Origin: Hemibagrus wyckioides
Taxonomy: Eukaryota; Chordata; Actinopteri; Siluriformes; Bagridae
Length of the DNA: 64,000 nucleotides
Direction of reading: 5' to 3'
Assembly: GCF_019097595.1 (NCBI RefSeq)
Contig: NC_080712.1
Span: 19,058,146 to 19,122,145, forward strand
In this document: positions 12,901-25,700 of the stretch, piece by piece
Position numbering within the stretch: position 1 is the first letter of the stretch
How the letters are laid out: the number at the start of each line of letters is the position of its first letter
The notes under the pieces: model-generated
Told to the model about the DNA's origin: nothing
What the model saw: only the letters and a program-made list of their open reading frames with translations
Databases searched by the model: none
Program-made: the position numbers and the translations under genes

Positions 12901-15900
12901 TCACCGAGATCACTTCTTTCTTGATTGTGATGTTTGATGTGAACATTAACTGAAGCTCTTGACCTGTATTTGCATGTTTTTTCTGTTGCCACATGACTGG
13001 TTGAATAGATAACTAAATGAATGTGCAGGTGCACACGGTGAGTGTATATATTATAATCCATAGTCTGAAAGTACTGGGAGAGGAAAAAATAAATATTCAG
13101 AAACTACTGAGAGGTATTCCCTACAAGATTTCAAAAGACACTCTCATTCTAATGATGAAGGTAAGGCTTGAAAAGAGGTGCTGGAAGGCCTAAAAGCAGC
13201 AAGATTAGCAGTTACACAGTGAACAATATGCAATATGCTGCACCACAGTCATGTCCATTCCTACAGCCTAACTCCTACAAACTCCTCTGCTTATATAAAA
13301 GCACAGAAATGCAAACATAGAGAGCCCATAACTCTTTGGATAAATATACTCTGGTCAGACAAAACAAACAAACAAAAAAAAAAGATAAAAAATAGAACTT
13401 TTTGGAAATAATGTTTGGTGACAGAAGTGTTGTGTGTATGATCCCAAGAGCACCATACTCAAAGTGAAGAATGGAGGTAAGAGCACCAGGATTTGGGGCT
13501 AATTCTCTACAAATGGCACTGGGGCGTTACAAGCCATTGAAAGAAACATAAATGGAGTATAAAAGGAGAATTTAATCTTATCTGCCAAGACAATAACCCT
13601 AAAAATACATCCAAATTAACTCATTATCTCCTGACTTAAATCCCAATGATAATTTATGAAGGTGGTTGACATTTCAAGACCATCAGAGTAATCCCAGGAA
13701 CCTTGAAGAATTGAAGAAGATGATTTGCCAAAAGAAATGGGCCAGAAATGAACCACAACACTTCAAAAAGCTAATCATTTCTTAATATAGATGTCTCGAA
13801 GATGTAGCCAACAACAGCTTTTAAGAACTTCTGCTGGCCATTTGTGGTGTTTAAATACTTTTGTTCTACTATCAATTTTTTTAAACATATCTTTGTTTAT
13901 ACTTTTAGATACATGCTTGTTTTTCATATTTAGTATTTTAGTAAACATTAATCTTGGACTTTTGTACTTTGTTTCTTATGTTCTGTAAAGCTGCTTTAAG
14001 ACAATGTCCATTGTCAAAAGCGCTATACAAATAAAATTTAATTGAACTGAATTAATACAAAATCAAGACATTGCAGGTGTAAATCTATGCATTGGAAGTA
14101 TATTAAATAACAAAAACAATAGAGTTTGAATACTTCTACAGTCTGAAGGTATGGCTGCATGAGAATACTGGCACACTGGCATACTTTAACATTTCTATTT
14201 CAAGAAAACAAATCAATTCAGCAGAATGATGGATAAATGCTTTTATTTGCTTTCTAACCTTACCTCCCTTTTGACTTCTGGAGCTAACCGGACTTTAAAA
14301 CACTATAGCTTTAAATCAATTTGAAAAAGAAAGTGTACTGCAGTTTGGGAAACAGTGTCATTTTCAGAACTGCATATAGTAGAAACCTTCACCATGTGAA
14401 AAGTTTAGCCAGGCCACTGCATATAGAGTCCACAGCTTTTTTAAGCTATGGGAAATCAAGCATTTAATGAGCTTGAAGTCTAACAGCAGTTTAGTATAAG
14501 CAGCAGGCAGAAAAAACAAAGAGTTTATGAGACTATAACATCTGTTTGGAGGCGGAAAGTATCATTTATTTAACAAATTGAAATTGTTGGAATGTGACGG
14601 GCCATCTGCATGTATACCCCGTGTATGCAAACATCTTTAATAGGTTTAAAAGTGCTGCTGCTAATTCCTCCTTTCAGAAAATACAGACGGGTGGAAAACT
14701 GTGGGAGAGCAAAAAAGTTAATGTGCGTGCATGTGCCGGTGTGTGAACATGTGTGGGTAAGAGTGAGTGAGTGAGAGAGAGAGAAAGAGAGCTAGTGCAA
14801 TAGAGAGCTATTATAATCAGAGAATAGCAAAATCATTGGATGTATCCGAGTATCAAGGATGAGTGGACATCTGACCAGATAGACAAGCTTACAGACAGAG
14901 AGAGAGAGTCAAGTACACAGCTAGTTAGCTAGCTAGCTAGCTAGACAGACAGACTTTGTATGGATCTGCAACATGCCCCATTTCATGTGACATAAGAAAA
15001 CAGATAAACTATGATAGACAGCATGAAAGACAGAGTCCTGACACTAATCCAGCAGGGAAAGAAAAAGAGAAGCAAAAAAGCGACGGAAGTGCCATTAAAA
15101 TAAGCAAAATGAAAAAGCACTGAAATTAAAAGAACATCAGAAGCCATGATAAATTAAAGCATTTCACAGCCGAAGGGAAATGGGTTTTAAATATCCTGCT
15201 AATGTGTGTAGTGACAGCAGGCTCCCCCAGCAGATGCGGTCTTCAATAATTAACTCAGTAAATTAATATGTGAAGAGAAGGATAAACAAACAGGCAACAA
15301 TTGTGTAGCACAATTGTGTCCTAAGCTAAAAAGAATCAAATTGTTTGAATGCAATTTCCATTATGGCCATTATGAGAGATCTTAGTGTGAAATTAAACTA
15401 TATAGAATATACTACAGAGTAATGTGTTCCAGCACTTCCACCATTACTGAATATTAGTAGCCCTCTAATTTCTTTTAGATATAATTTGTGTTTTGTTTCA
15501 AGCAAATGAAACCTAGAGCTTATGCTCTTATAACGATGCACAAAAGTCTCACACCATTCACGCTGGAGATACACTCTAACAGTGAGGAAGAGGCTGCATG
15601 TATAGGCTATGCTGCAAATAAAGAGCAAGCCAGAGAGATGCTTTTTTCAGTGAGTATGTGTGTGTAGGTGTGTTTGAGACAGCGAGCGAGAGCTAGTAAT
15701 ATGTGACACTGGCGTGATTTCCAGAGAAGCTATAATGCTGTGAACCTAGAAAAGCTGAAGAAATGTCCAGCACCACTGTGACAGTGATGACATAATAGTC
15801 CATTTTTATCTTTCTCTCTTGATCAGACACACTGACAGGAGCAATGCAATAAAACATACAGTGGAGTAAAGGTGGCAAGCTTTCCAGAATGTCAGAATGT

Positions 15901-18819
15901 CACTAGTATCATTAACAAACAAACAAATAAATACATAAAGAGATGCATCTTTTGCTATAAACGCTCAATATGAAGCCAAAGAGATGTTACTGCCAGTGAA
16001 GCAAGCCATCACTGGCCTAAAAATCAAGAGGTAAACTCAGGAGCACTACAAGACCCAGAAAACCAAGGAAAACAACAGCAATACATGAAGAATTCTTTGC
16101 CTGGTGAAGGAAAAAAAACCCTTGACAACAGTTGGCCAGGTCAAAAACAACAATTACAACAATTAATAATCAAGAGAGAAGATTCAGTAGCATGATCTTG
16201 CTCTGTGACTGCCGCAACCTGATTCGATTCTATTCCTGGGTGGGGAACCAACCCAGCCACTGACGGTCACTTCTCAGTGCCGAACCTAAGCCTGGATAAA
16301 ATAATCCAGGTGGATAAATAAGTAATAACAATAACAATAATCAAGTGGAAACTTCACCAGGTTAAATACAGAAGTTTTACCACAAGACAAAAACCATTGG
16401 TATGACTTTAAATAGGAAGACCAGATTAAGGTTTGCCAAAAAGCATGTAAATAAAAGCCTCTACAGTTGATGTAGAACATCATCCTATGGAGAAATAAGA
16501 CAAAGATTAAATAATTCCACAGACAAAGAGCTAAATAATTCCACATTATTTTATAGTGTAGGTGTGTACGGCTGCCAGCGGCACTGGTTCTTGTGTGTTT
16601 ATTGATGATGTGACTGCTGACAGAAGGATGAATTCTGTGAAAAGTGTATAGGGCTGCTGTATATAATCTGCCCAGATTCAGCCAATTAGTTCAAAACTCA
16701 TTAACTTTTTACCAAAGGCCAAACATGGAATTTGTGACTGTTTTGTGGTGTTCAGCACTGAATATATTTGTCTTGTCACACTCCACAGTGGTGGTTAATG
16801 ACTCATACAAAAGTAGAAACTAGGAGCTATAAGAATTTGTTGCGTTTTGCAAGTATTTCTGTTTTTACCTAGCCTACTAGGGACAATATTTTTATAGAAA
16901 AGTAAAAAAAAAAAAAAAAAAAAGTTTAGTGAAAAAAATATATAATAATAATATATTTTTTTCTGTCTTCAAAGTTAATGCTGATATCAAGCCCATTTGT
17001 GCTTTGTGAGATGCCCCAATTACTTGTTCAAAGGCATCTGAAATTTGAAAGTCTTATCTTCAACCCCTAAAATTCTGTGTAAGATTACATAAAACTAATA
17101 GCAATAAGCATTGAAATTCCAACTTCTGCTTAAATTACATCATTGTGACCCTGTTAAATAGTGAACTGTAAAAAATGTTAATATACAGACATGAAAACAA
17201 ATTATATTTAAAAACAACATGAAGAAATTAGCTTGCTGTCAACACAAATGAAGATGCTGCATCACAAATGATAACTTTATGCGCCTTCTATTGATTACCA
17301 CTCTAACCAACCAAAGCATGATTAATCCACGGCAGTAATTAAAAGCCCAACCTGCTTGATGGGGTGGAACAGAGCTAGTCATCATGGACAATCTTTAAGG
17401 TGAATAATGATTCCAATTTACTAAAGCTTAATTGGGAAATAATAAATGCAGGAGTAGTATTATTTAAGAAGCTCTAATGGAAATTTCAGATAAAATATGC
17501 ACAGAAAAAAACACTAGCCATCCAGTGCATTGATTTGAAGCTACATATCTACTCATGCAGTGAGTAAGCACTGTGCCATGGAGCTACTCACCCGGACAAG
17601 ACCCACAGACAAATTGGCCCTCTCTTCCTGTACGGTCAAATTCCTAGGTAAGATGAGGTCAAAGGTCGGGTCATTGTCATTGACATCAGTGACCACAACA
17701 CTGACAGTGGCAGTGGACGTCTGCATGTAAAGAGAACATAGGTTAGGATGATAGCAAAGGAAAAGTCTTCACAGCTAGATAAAGGTTTATACTGTACATA
17801 TTTATCCAGATCCATATTTTTGCATAAATATACATACAATTCCTGAAGGATAAATCTAATCAATGGTTGAGGTATTAATCCTGAAAAACTTAGAAATGAA
17901 ATAAAATTATAAGATTATTATCAATAATGTAATGTAATTAAAGTTAAAAAAAATGCCTGTATCTCTAATATCTTTTCAAATATGCTTATGCACACCGTCG
18001 ACCATTAATATAATCAACTACATGCTTATTTTAATATAATATACATGCTTATTTTAATATTATATAACAATAACATATAACGTATTTCTCATTTTCCAAT
18101 TCTCATGTACAAGCTAGAAAAAAGTGATGTGTGTGTGTGTGGTTGTGTGATACAGGCAAGAATAATTAATTCAAACATTTCATATATCACACAGTCAGTA
18201 CAGAGTAGAAGAATGCATGTGTGTATCAATGTATTCCTTACAGCTCTATGCTTTCATTTAAAAAATAAGACACAACAAAAAGCTTTCAAGATTAATACCC
18301 ATCACGTGAACTAGATATTTTCTGGCAGGTTTCACTGTCATGAGAGTCTCCTGCCCACATGTATTCTGTATTGTATTCTGCTTGTTTATCTTTGAAATCT
18401 CTGCCTAATGGATAAAGCGACTTTCTCTTTAGAACTGCAGAATTGCAAAATTTGCTAAGCTAGTACAATCGAACGTAATTATTCCAACTAATCAATGTCT
18501 TTACTTGCATAAGGGCTTGATAACTCAAGGAATGAAACAAGCTTGAGCTGTTATATCATACAATTTAAATACAAGGAGATTTATTATACAAAAGGAATTT
18601 ATAGCTTCATGAATGTATGTCATTGAAGCTTTATTATAGATAAAGGATATCTGTGTAAGAGTTCCTAAATGTTCTTTACAATAAACCTATTTCCCTTTCC
18701 AAACACCAGCATAGTATTTGGTATAAAATCCTCTGTGACTGACTAAACATATGGTCTCACTACGTAAACAAATTATATTCATGATTTAAATGGAACATAT
18801 GTGAGAGGATGAGGCACAC

Positions 18820-18867
<48 letters not shown>

Positions 18868-19592
18868 GTCTCTTATTTGATTTTTCTCCCTTAGACATCA
18901 GTACCATTAACACTGTACTGCTGCTTTTTCCAATAGAGTGAAAAATCCATTAGCTTTTGGATGTGGTATTGGGTTACTGAAGTAAAAGCATTCTTGTTTG
19001 TTTTCTACCATTAACTAATCTAACAGGTTTTCCCTCCTTTTCTATGTGTGTTTCCAAAAAAGGAAATAGTGCTTAAAAGTGGCATAGAATAGTGAGGAAA
19101 TAAGGTACACTATACACAATGAGAGCCTGTGTGTGTGTGTGTGTGTGTTTGTGTGCAATGTTTGTGCGCACCCCATCATCAGAGCTTGATACCTCGGTCA
19201 GTGGGCTGTTATGTATCAGGACTGGCGCTTGTCCTTTTCAGTGGTAATTATGTCACTGATAGCAGCTGAAGTCTTGGCCTGATTACAGTCCAGCAGGTGT
19301 GCCACGACATCCGTCAGGAAAGGTCTGATAAATGAGCTGCTAATATTTACTCAATATATCCACATATAGCCTCTGTCTCACCAATGTTCACTTTGACATA
19401 CTGAGCAGATGAGAGCTGCGCAAGCACACTTTTAAAGCTAAGTGCATTTAAGCACCTGGATTTACATTTAATCTTTCTTTTTTAAGAGACATATATAATG
19501 GATGGCTGACACCTTTAAAATATGTAAAGTGAATAAAAAGAGCGTTAAAAATATCCAGGCTTGGATTTCATGGAGACTGTGTGTGTGTGTGT

Positions 19593-19629
<37 letters not shown>

Positions 19630-19730
19630 CCATATGGATATGAAAAAAAAACATATGTGGACTGATCATGCTGTTATCACTTGTATAAAGAGAGAAATAA
19701 AGAGAAAAATAATGCTCAGAAGAGAGATAA

Positions 19731-19794
<64 letters not shown>

Positions 19795-22700
19795 ATGTGG
19801 AGCATAAGCAGCTTTGAGAAATTGCCCCATTAAAGTGAGTGATTAAATGAAAGGATTTTTATTTGGTTATCAGAGCTTGGCAGCAAAGGTGCATTCACAT
19901 TTAATGAAGTGTACAGGTGACCGCTAGCCAATCTACAAGTGTATTACCAGCCTTAGTTTCATTTTATAACTGTAAAGAAAATGATCTAGCTTAGATGCAC
20001 AAAATTTATCCATCCATCCATCCATCCATCCCTTTTTCTGCACCACTTCCTACACAGACTCATGGAGAGTCTGGAGTCTATTCCAGAGGGACTCGGGGCA
20101 CAAAGCAGGGGACACCCTGGTAAGCCACAAGCAGCAATCGCTCAGGTGCCATGATCAGTTACAGATAACAATCAGCCTACAATGCATGGCTTTGTTTGAA
20201 GAAGAAAAAAAGAGAACCCAGACACTACCCCCACCAATGAACCCCCCCCCCAGTATTTCTGAATACTCAGAAACACAGCATGAGAAAATGGTCAGAAATT
20301 AGTACAAAAGCTATTTTGTAATTTCTACAAGTAGAAATTAGCTCTGTAGGGTTTCCAGCTACAAACATTTATAAAAATAAAATAATATATAAAAATAATC
20401 TATGTATTTAATATTATGTAGTCTAGTCCTATTAAATATTATGCGGTCTAGTCCTATGAATAAAACAGTACATAACAAACATTTTAAATGTTTGCTTCCA
20501 TATTGTGACAAACATTGTTTTGTTTTTTAGCAGTGAAACTGATCATGTTTCACATCCACATATTAATGTTAAAATGTAAATAAAAATAATGTTTTTGAGA
20601 GTAGGTCTACAGATAAAGCATCATATGAAGGTCACCCTAGAGAGATGGTTAGAGAGACGTCAATTTGGGAGAGAAACTGACCTTGTGTGAAGCGTGATGT
20701 GACTGAGAACACTGCTGATATGATAACGACAATGATACAGTGTAAATCCATTGATTTATGGAATGAAATCGTTAGATAATAGATTAAAGGATTTTTATGG
20801 ATTGGTGCAAAAAATCAATGCAGAGTGGATGTGTGTGAGTGTATCTTACATGTATGTGTCTTACAGCTGGTGTGGATACAAACACTGCTTAAAAGTAGAA
20901 GCCTGCAATGCATGTCTGTAAAATGGATTGTTCACTGTGCCTGTTTTTGCCTGTTACAGTACTTTTTTGCCTGGTCCCAAATTTTCCACCTGTTCTAATA
21001 TTTCTGTTATGTTACTTTTCACTTGTTCGTTTAGTGAACTCCAGCATTTGCATACTACCTTTTGAGTCTGATTCGTGGCATTAGTTATGTAGCATTTGAG
21101 CGAAGTTGACTGTTTATGTTGAAGTTGGGTGACATAAAATCCACAAAACCTGGTTATAAAAAAAAATAGTACTAGACTTACATACTAGACTACACTATAT
21201 TGCCAAAAGTATTCGCTCACCCATCCAAATAATCAGAATCAGGTGTTCCAATCACTTCCATGGCCACAGGTGTATAAAATCAAGCACCTAGGCATGCAGA
21301 CTGTTTTTACAAACATTTGTGAAAGAATGGGTCGCTCTCAGGAGCTCAGTGAATTCCAGCGTGGAACTGTGATAGGATGCCACCTGTGCAACAAGTCCAG
21401 TCGTGAAATTTCCTCTCTCCTAAATATTCCACAGTCAACTGTCAGCTGTATTATAAGAACGTGGAAGTGTTTGGGAACGACAGCAACTCAGCCACAAAGT
21501 GGTAGGCCACGTAAACTGACAGAGCGGGGTCAGCGGATGCTGAGGCGCATAGTGTGAAGAGGTCGCCAACTTTCTGCAGAGTCAATCGCTACAGACCTCC
21601 AAACTTCATGTGGCCTTCAGATTAGCTCAAGAACAGTGTGCAGAGAGCTTCATGGAATGGGTTTCCATGGCCGAGCAGCTGCATCCAAGCCATACATCAC
21701 CAAGTGCAATGCAAAGCGTCGGATGCAGTGGTGTAAAGCACGCCGCCACTGGACTCTAGAGCAGTGGAGACGCGTTCTCTGGAGTGACGAATCGCGCTTC
21801 TCCATCTGGCAATCTGATGGACGAGTCTGGGTTTGGCGGTTGCCAGGAGAACGGTAGTTGTCTGACTGCATTGTGCCAAGTGTAAAGTTTGGTGGAGGGG
21901 GGATTATGGTGTGGGGTTGTTTTTCAGGAGCTGGGCTTGGCCCCTTAGTTCCAGTGAAAGGAACTCTGAATGCTTCAGCATACCAAGACATTTTGGACAA
22001 TTCCATGCTCCCAACTTTGTGGGAACAGTTTGGAGCTGGCCCCTTCCTCTTCCAACATGACTGTGCACCAGTGCACAAAGCAAGGTCCATAAAGACATGG
22101 ATGACAGAGTCTGGTGTGGAGGAACCTGACTGGCCTGCACAGAGTCCTGACCTCAACCCGATAGAACACCTTTGGGATGAATTAGAGCGGAGACTGAGAG
22201 CCAGGCCTTCTCGTCCAACATCAATGTGTGACCTCACAAATGCGCTTCTGGAAGAATGGTCAAAAATTACCATAAACACACTCCTAAACCTTGTGGACAG
22301 CCTTCCCAGAAGAGTTGAAGCTGTTATAGCTGCAAAGGGTGGACCAACGTCACATATAACCCTATGGATTAGGAATGGGATGTCACTTAAGTTCATATGC
22401 GAGTCAAGGCAGGTGAGCGAATACTTTTGGCAATATAGTGTATGTTCTAGTACTAGGTTATGTCTGAAGTGAGGAAAATATCCCCACACTCATCATAGCA
22501 AGGTTATTAAATTATAACGCGGCTGAAGATTTACCCCTCCAGGGTATCCATCGGAGGCCGTCACAAGGAGCCGGTATTGGTCAATGGTCTCTCTGTCCAG
22601 TGCCTTTGCTAAGATCAGTAGACCTATACTGAACAGAAAGACAGAAAAACACACAGTTACACCACATCTCATATACAACACACATACACTGCACTATCAC

Positions 22701-25700
22701 ATTCAGAGTTCTATACCACTGTGCTGGCCAAACTGGAGGCATAGGCAGCTGTTGTTTTTATGTGTTATTTTTTAATTCTTTTTCTGACATTATCATTTAT
22801 ATATAGTTATTTTATTGAAATTACTTGTCTATGATGTTGTGTTTGTAGGAGCAACTCAAATTCTTTCCATCTATTTGAGCAGCATGGCCTGTCTTTTGGC
22901 AGCTAGTTGTTTAGGCCAAGTTGTATTTTCAAGCAGGAAATCAATTTATTTATACACTAATATTACAAAGAGTGTGAATCACCTGGTGCAATGAATAATG
23001 CAACATCTGTTCTTAAGCCAGAAGTTTGAAATGACATTATAAGGTCTGTTAGAGTCAAAACTTTGCTTGGTCAAGTTAATTATTTTGTTTGTCTCTATAT
23101 GAGCTCCATATTCACTCAGCTCTGGGCTTCATTTACAAAGTTGGATATAAACAAACATTTGTAAGAGACTGTAGGAGCACAAATAAATGATTTGAATTAT
23201 TTGGAATTGTGAAAATAGACTTAAAAATGCTGTGAAGCTCAGTCATTTCACAAAAAAATCATTAAACCATACAAGGCAAATCAAATCTATAATTTGAGAC
23301 AAATAAGACTAATTACTGGATTAAGACCAAAGAATAGTGCTGTATAAAAAGAGGGCAGGCTGGTCTGTGCATATGGTAGCTGTAAGCCAACACACTGCCA
23401 AGACTGCTCTGGCATTAAACTACAGGAAGATTTCACTTAGGAGGGAACTGATATCTAGAGACTGGTATGATTTTTGTTTTGAGGATGAAAGCTGGCTTAT
23501 AAATCAGTTCCATTTGTTTCAGCAGCTACTTTTAATGCTGTGCAACATTTCAGAGCCAGCACTATTTCGACCAACAAAATGATCATGTGCCATTTTCTGT
23601 GCATGTCCAGGTTTTGTTAGTGCATTGGATTTCTTGCTACTGGTCTGACTCAGAGAGGGATAAGTGACCAGTCTGGTATGTCTCAACCTACAATGAGCTG
23701 CAGCATGCTGTGTGCCATCAACATTCTTTCCAAAAACAACAGTTTTTCCTCACAACACATTCCCTCCTACTTTCCCAAGACGACATCAGGGAGAATGCTT
23801 CCATGTGCAAGAGGCTGAATCGGACATCAGGGTGAAAGATTGTTGCTAAAACACTTTGCTGTGAAGCTACAAACAATTAAACGTAACAGGTTCCCTGTGT
23901 GACGCGTGTAGTGATCATCACCTGGTTACACTGTAGATATCTTGTTCATATCAAACCAATTTCATGTAATTTCACTTAACTCATTCACCTTTTCTATAAT
24001 TTGCTTCCAGATTTTAGTCTTTTCAGATGCTGTTATGCTGCAAAACGATATTTTCACTGGCATAGATGTGAATCAAAATAACCTCAATAACTTAATGCCA
24101 CAGAGTAATTTCATTTTCCTTCAATTTTATACTCTTTCTCTGCTTAAAGCTCACTAGGAGTTCCCTTTCGAAGAAACTCGTTGTTGCATCATGGCTGATG
24201 CTAAGGGAACGCTTTTATGTGGAAGTTGTGTCTGAAACTCTGTGTGAAATCACGCTGATTTTTTGGCTCGGGTAGGTCATGTGACGAAGCAGAGAGTGCC
24301 AGCCAGACCATAAAAAGGCATCTACATCACATTACTCCAGCTTTTTTGTCTTCAGGAAGCGCTCTGTGTATGTTTGTGTCAGTTGTTTGTCCTGTCTGTT
24401 TAGACTGGAGAACAAGAAGATATAAATAATATATATACAGTATCTCACAAAGTGAGTACACCCCTCACATTTTTGTAAATATTTTATTATATCTTTTCAT
24501 GTGACAACACTGAAGAAATGACACTCTGCTACAATGTAAAGTATTGAGTGTACAGCCTGTATAACAGTGTAAATTTGCTGTCCCCTCAAAGTAACTCAAC
24601 ATACAGCCAATAATGTCTAAACTGTTGGCAACAAAAGTGAGTACACCCCTAAGTGGAAATGTCCAAATTGGGCCCAAAGTGTCAATATTTTGTCTGGCCA
24701 CCATTATTTTCCAGCACTGCCTTAACCCTCTTGGGCATGGAGTTCACCAGAGCTTCACAGGTTGCCACTGGAGTCCTCTTCCACTCCTCTATGATGACAG
24801 AAAACTTCAAGACCTTGCGCTCCCCCACCTTCCATTTGAGGATGCCCCACAGATGCCCAATAGGGTTTAGGTCTGGAGACATGCTTGGCCAGTCCATCAC
24901 CTTTACCCTCAGCTTCTTTAGCAAGGCAGTGGTCGTCTTGGAGGTATGTTTGGGGTCGTTATCATGTTTGAATACTGCCCTGCAGCCCAGTCTCCGAAGG
25001 GAGGGGATCATGCTCTGCTTCAGTATGTCACAGTACATGTTGGCATTCATGGTTCCCTCAATGAACTGTAGCTCCCCAGTGCCGGCAGCACTCATGCAGG
25101 CCCAGACCATGACACTCCCACCACCATGCTTGACTGTAGGCAAGACACACTTGTCTTTGTACTCCTCACCTGGTTGCCGCCACACATGCTTGACACCATC
25201 TGAACCAATAAGTTTATCTTGGTCTCATGGAACCACAGGACATGGTTCCAGTAATCCATGTCCTTAGTCTGCTTGTCTTCAGCAAACTGTATGCAGGCTT
25301 TCTTGTGCATCATCTTTAGTAGAGGTTTCCTTCTGGGATGACAGCCATGCAGACCAATTTGATGCACTGTACGGCATATGGTCTAAGCACTGACAGGCAC
25401 TCATACATCTATTTCCCAAAGACAACCTCTGGATATGACGCTGAGCATGTGCACTCAACTTCTTTGGTGGACCATGGCGAGGTCTGTTCTGAGTGGAACC
25501 TGTCCTGTAAAACTGCTGTATAGTCTTGCCCACAATGCTACAGCTCAGTTTCAGGGTCTTGGCAATCTTCTTATAGCCTAGGCCATCTTTATGTAGAACA
25601 ACAATTCTTTTTTTCATATCCTCAGAGTTCTTTGCCATGAGGTGCCATGTTGAACTTCCAGTGACCAGTATGAGAGAGTGTGAGAGCAATAACACCAAAT

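Larger units (their letters stand above)
9964..17591. other. pcdh15: intron M/N
   Basis: Besides the Tc1 element it holds a repeat fragment (12800-13060), a second decayed Tc1 transposase (13080-13790), a retroposon tail (13985-14052), an (AGCT)n stretch near 14927-14943 and a retroposon fragment at 16190-16312. Remaining 11870-12780, 14060-16180 and 16320-17590 show nothing recognisable. Confidence 0.6.
17721..21192. other. pcdh15: intron L/M, exon M side
   Basis: Contains a long (GA)n (18825-18864), (GT)n tracts (19131-19148, 19580-19626), a (GA)n (19734-19791), an interspersed repeat (20005-20140) and a 27-bp duplication around 20405-20455. The 19150-19400 part is unique-looking and could be conserved noncoding sequence. 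No genes. Confidence 0.6.

Noticed and set aside
19502..19795. 97-codon frame with Cys-Val and Arg-Glu runs
   Set aside because: Translated (GT)n and (GA)n microsatellites.
21650..22489. 279-codon minus-strand open frame
   Set aside because: Antisense of the Tc1 copy 1 transposase. The same antisense frame appears at copies 2 and 3, as expected of a shared shadow.
24653..25267. 204-codon plus-strand open frame
   Set aside because: Antisense of the IR/DR Tc1 transposase; the minus strand carries the real motifs.
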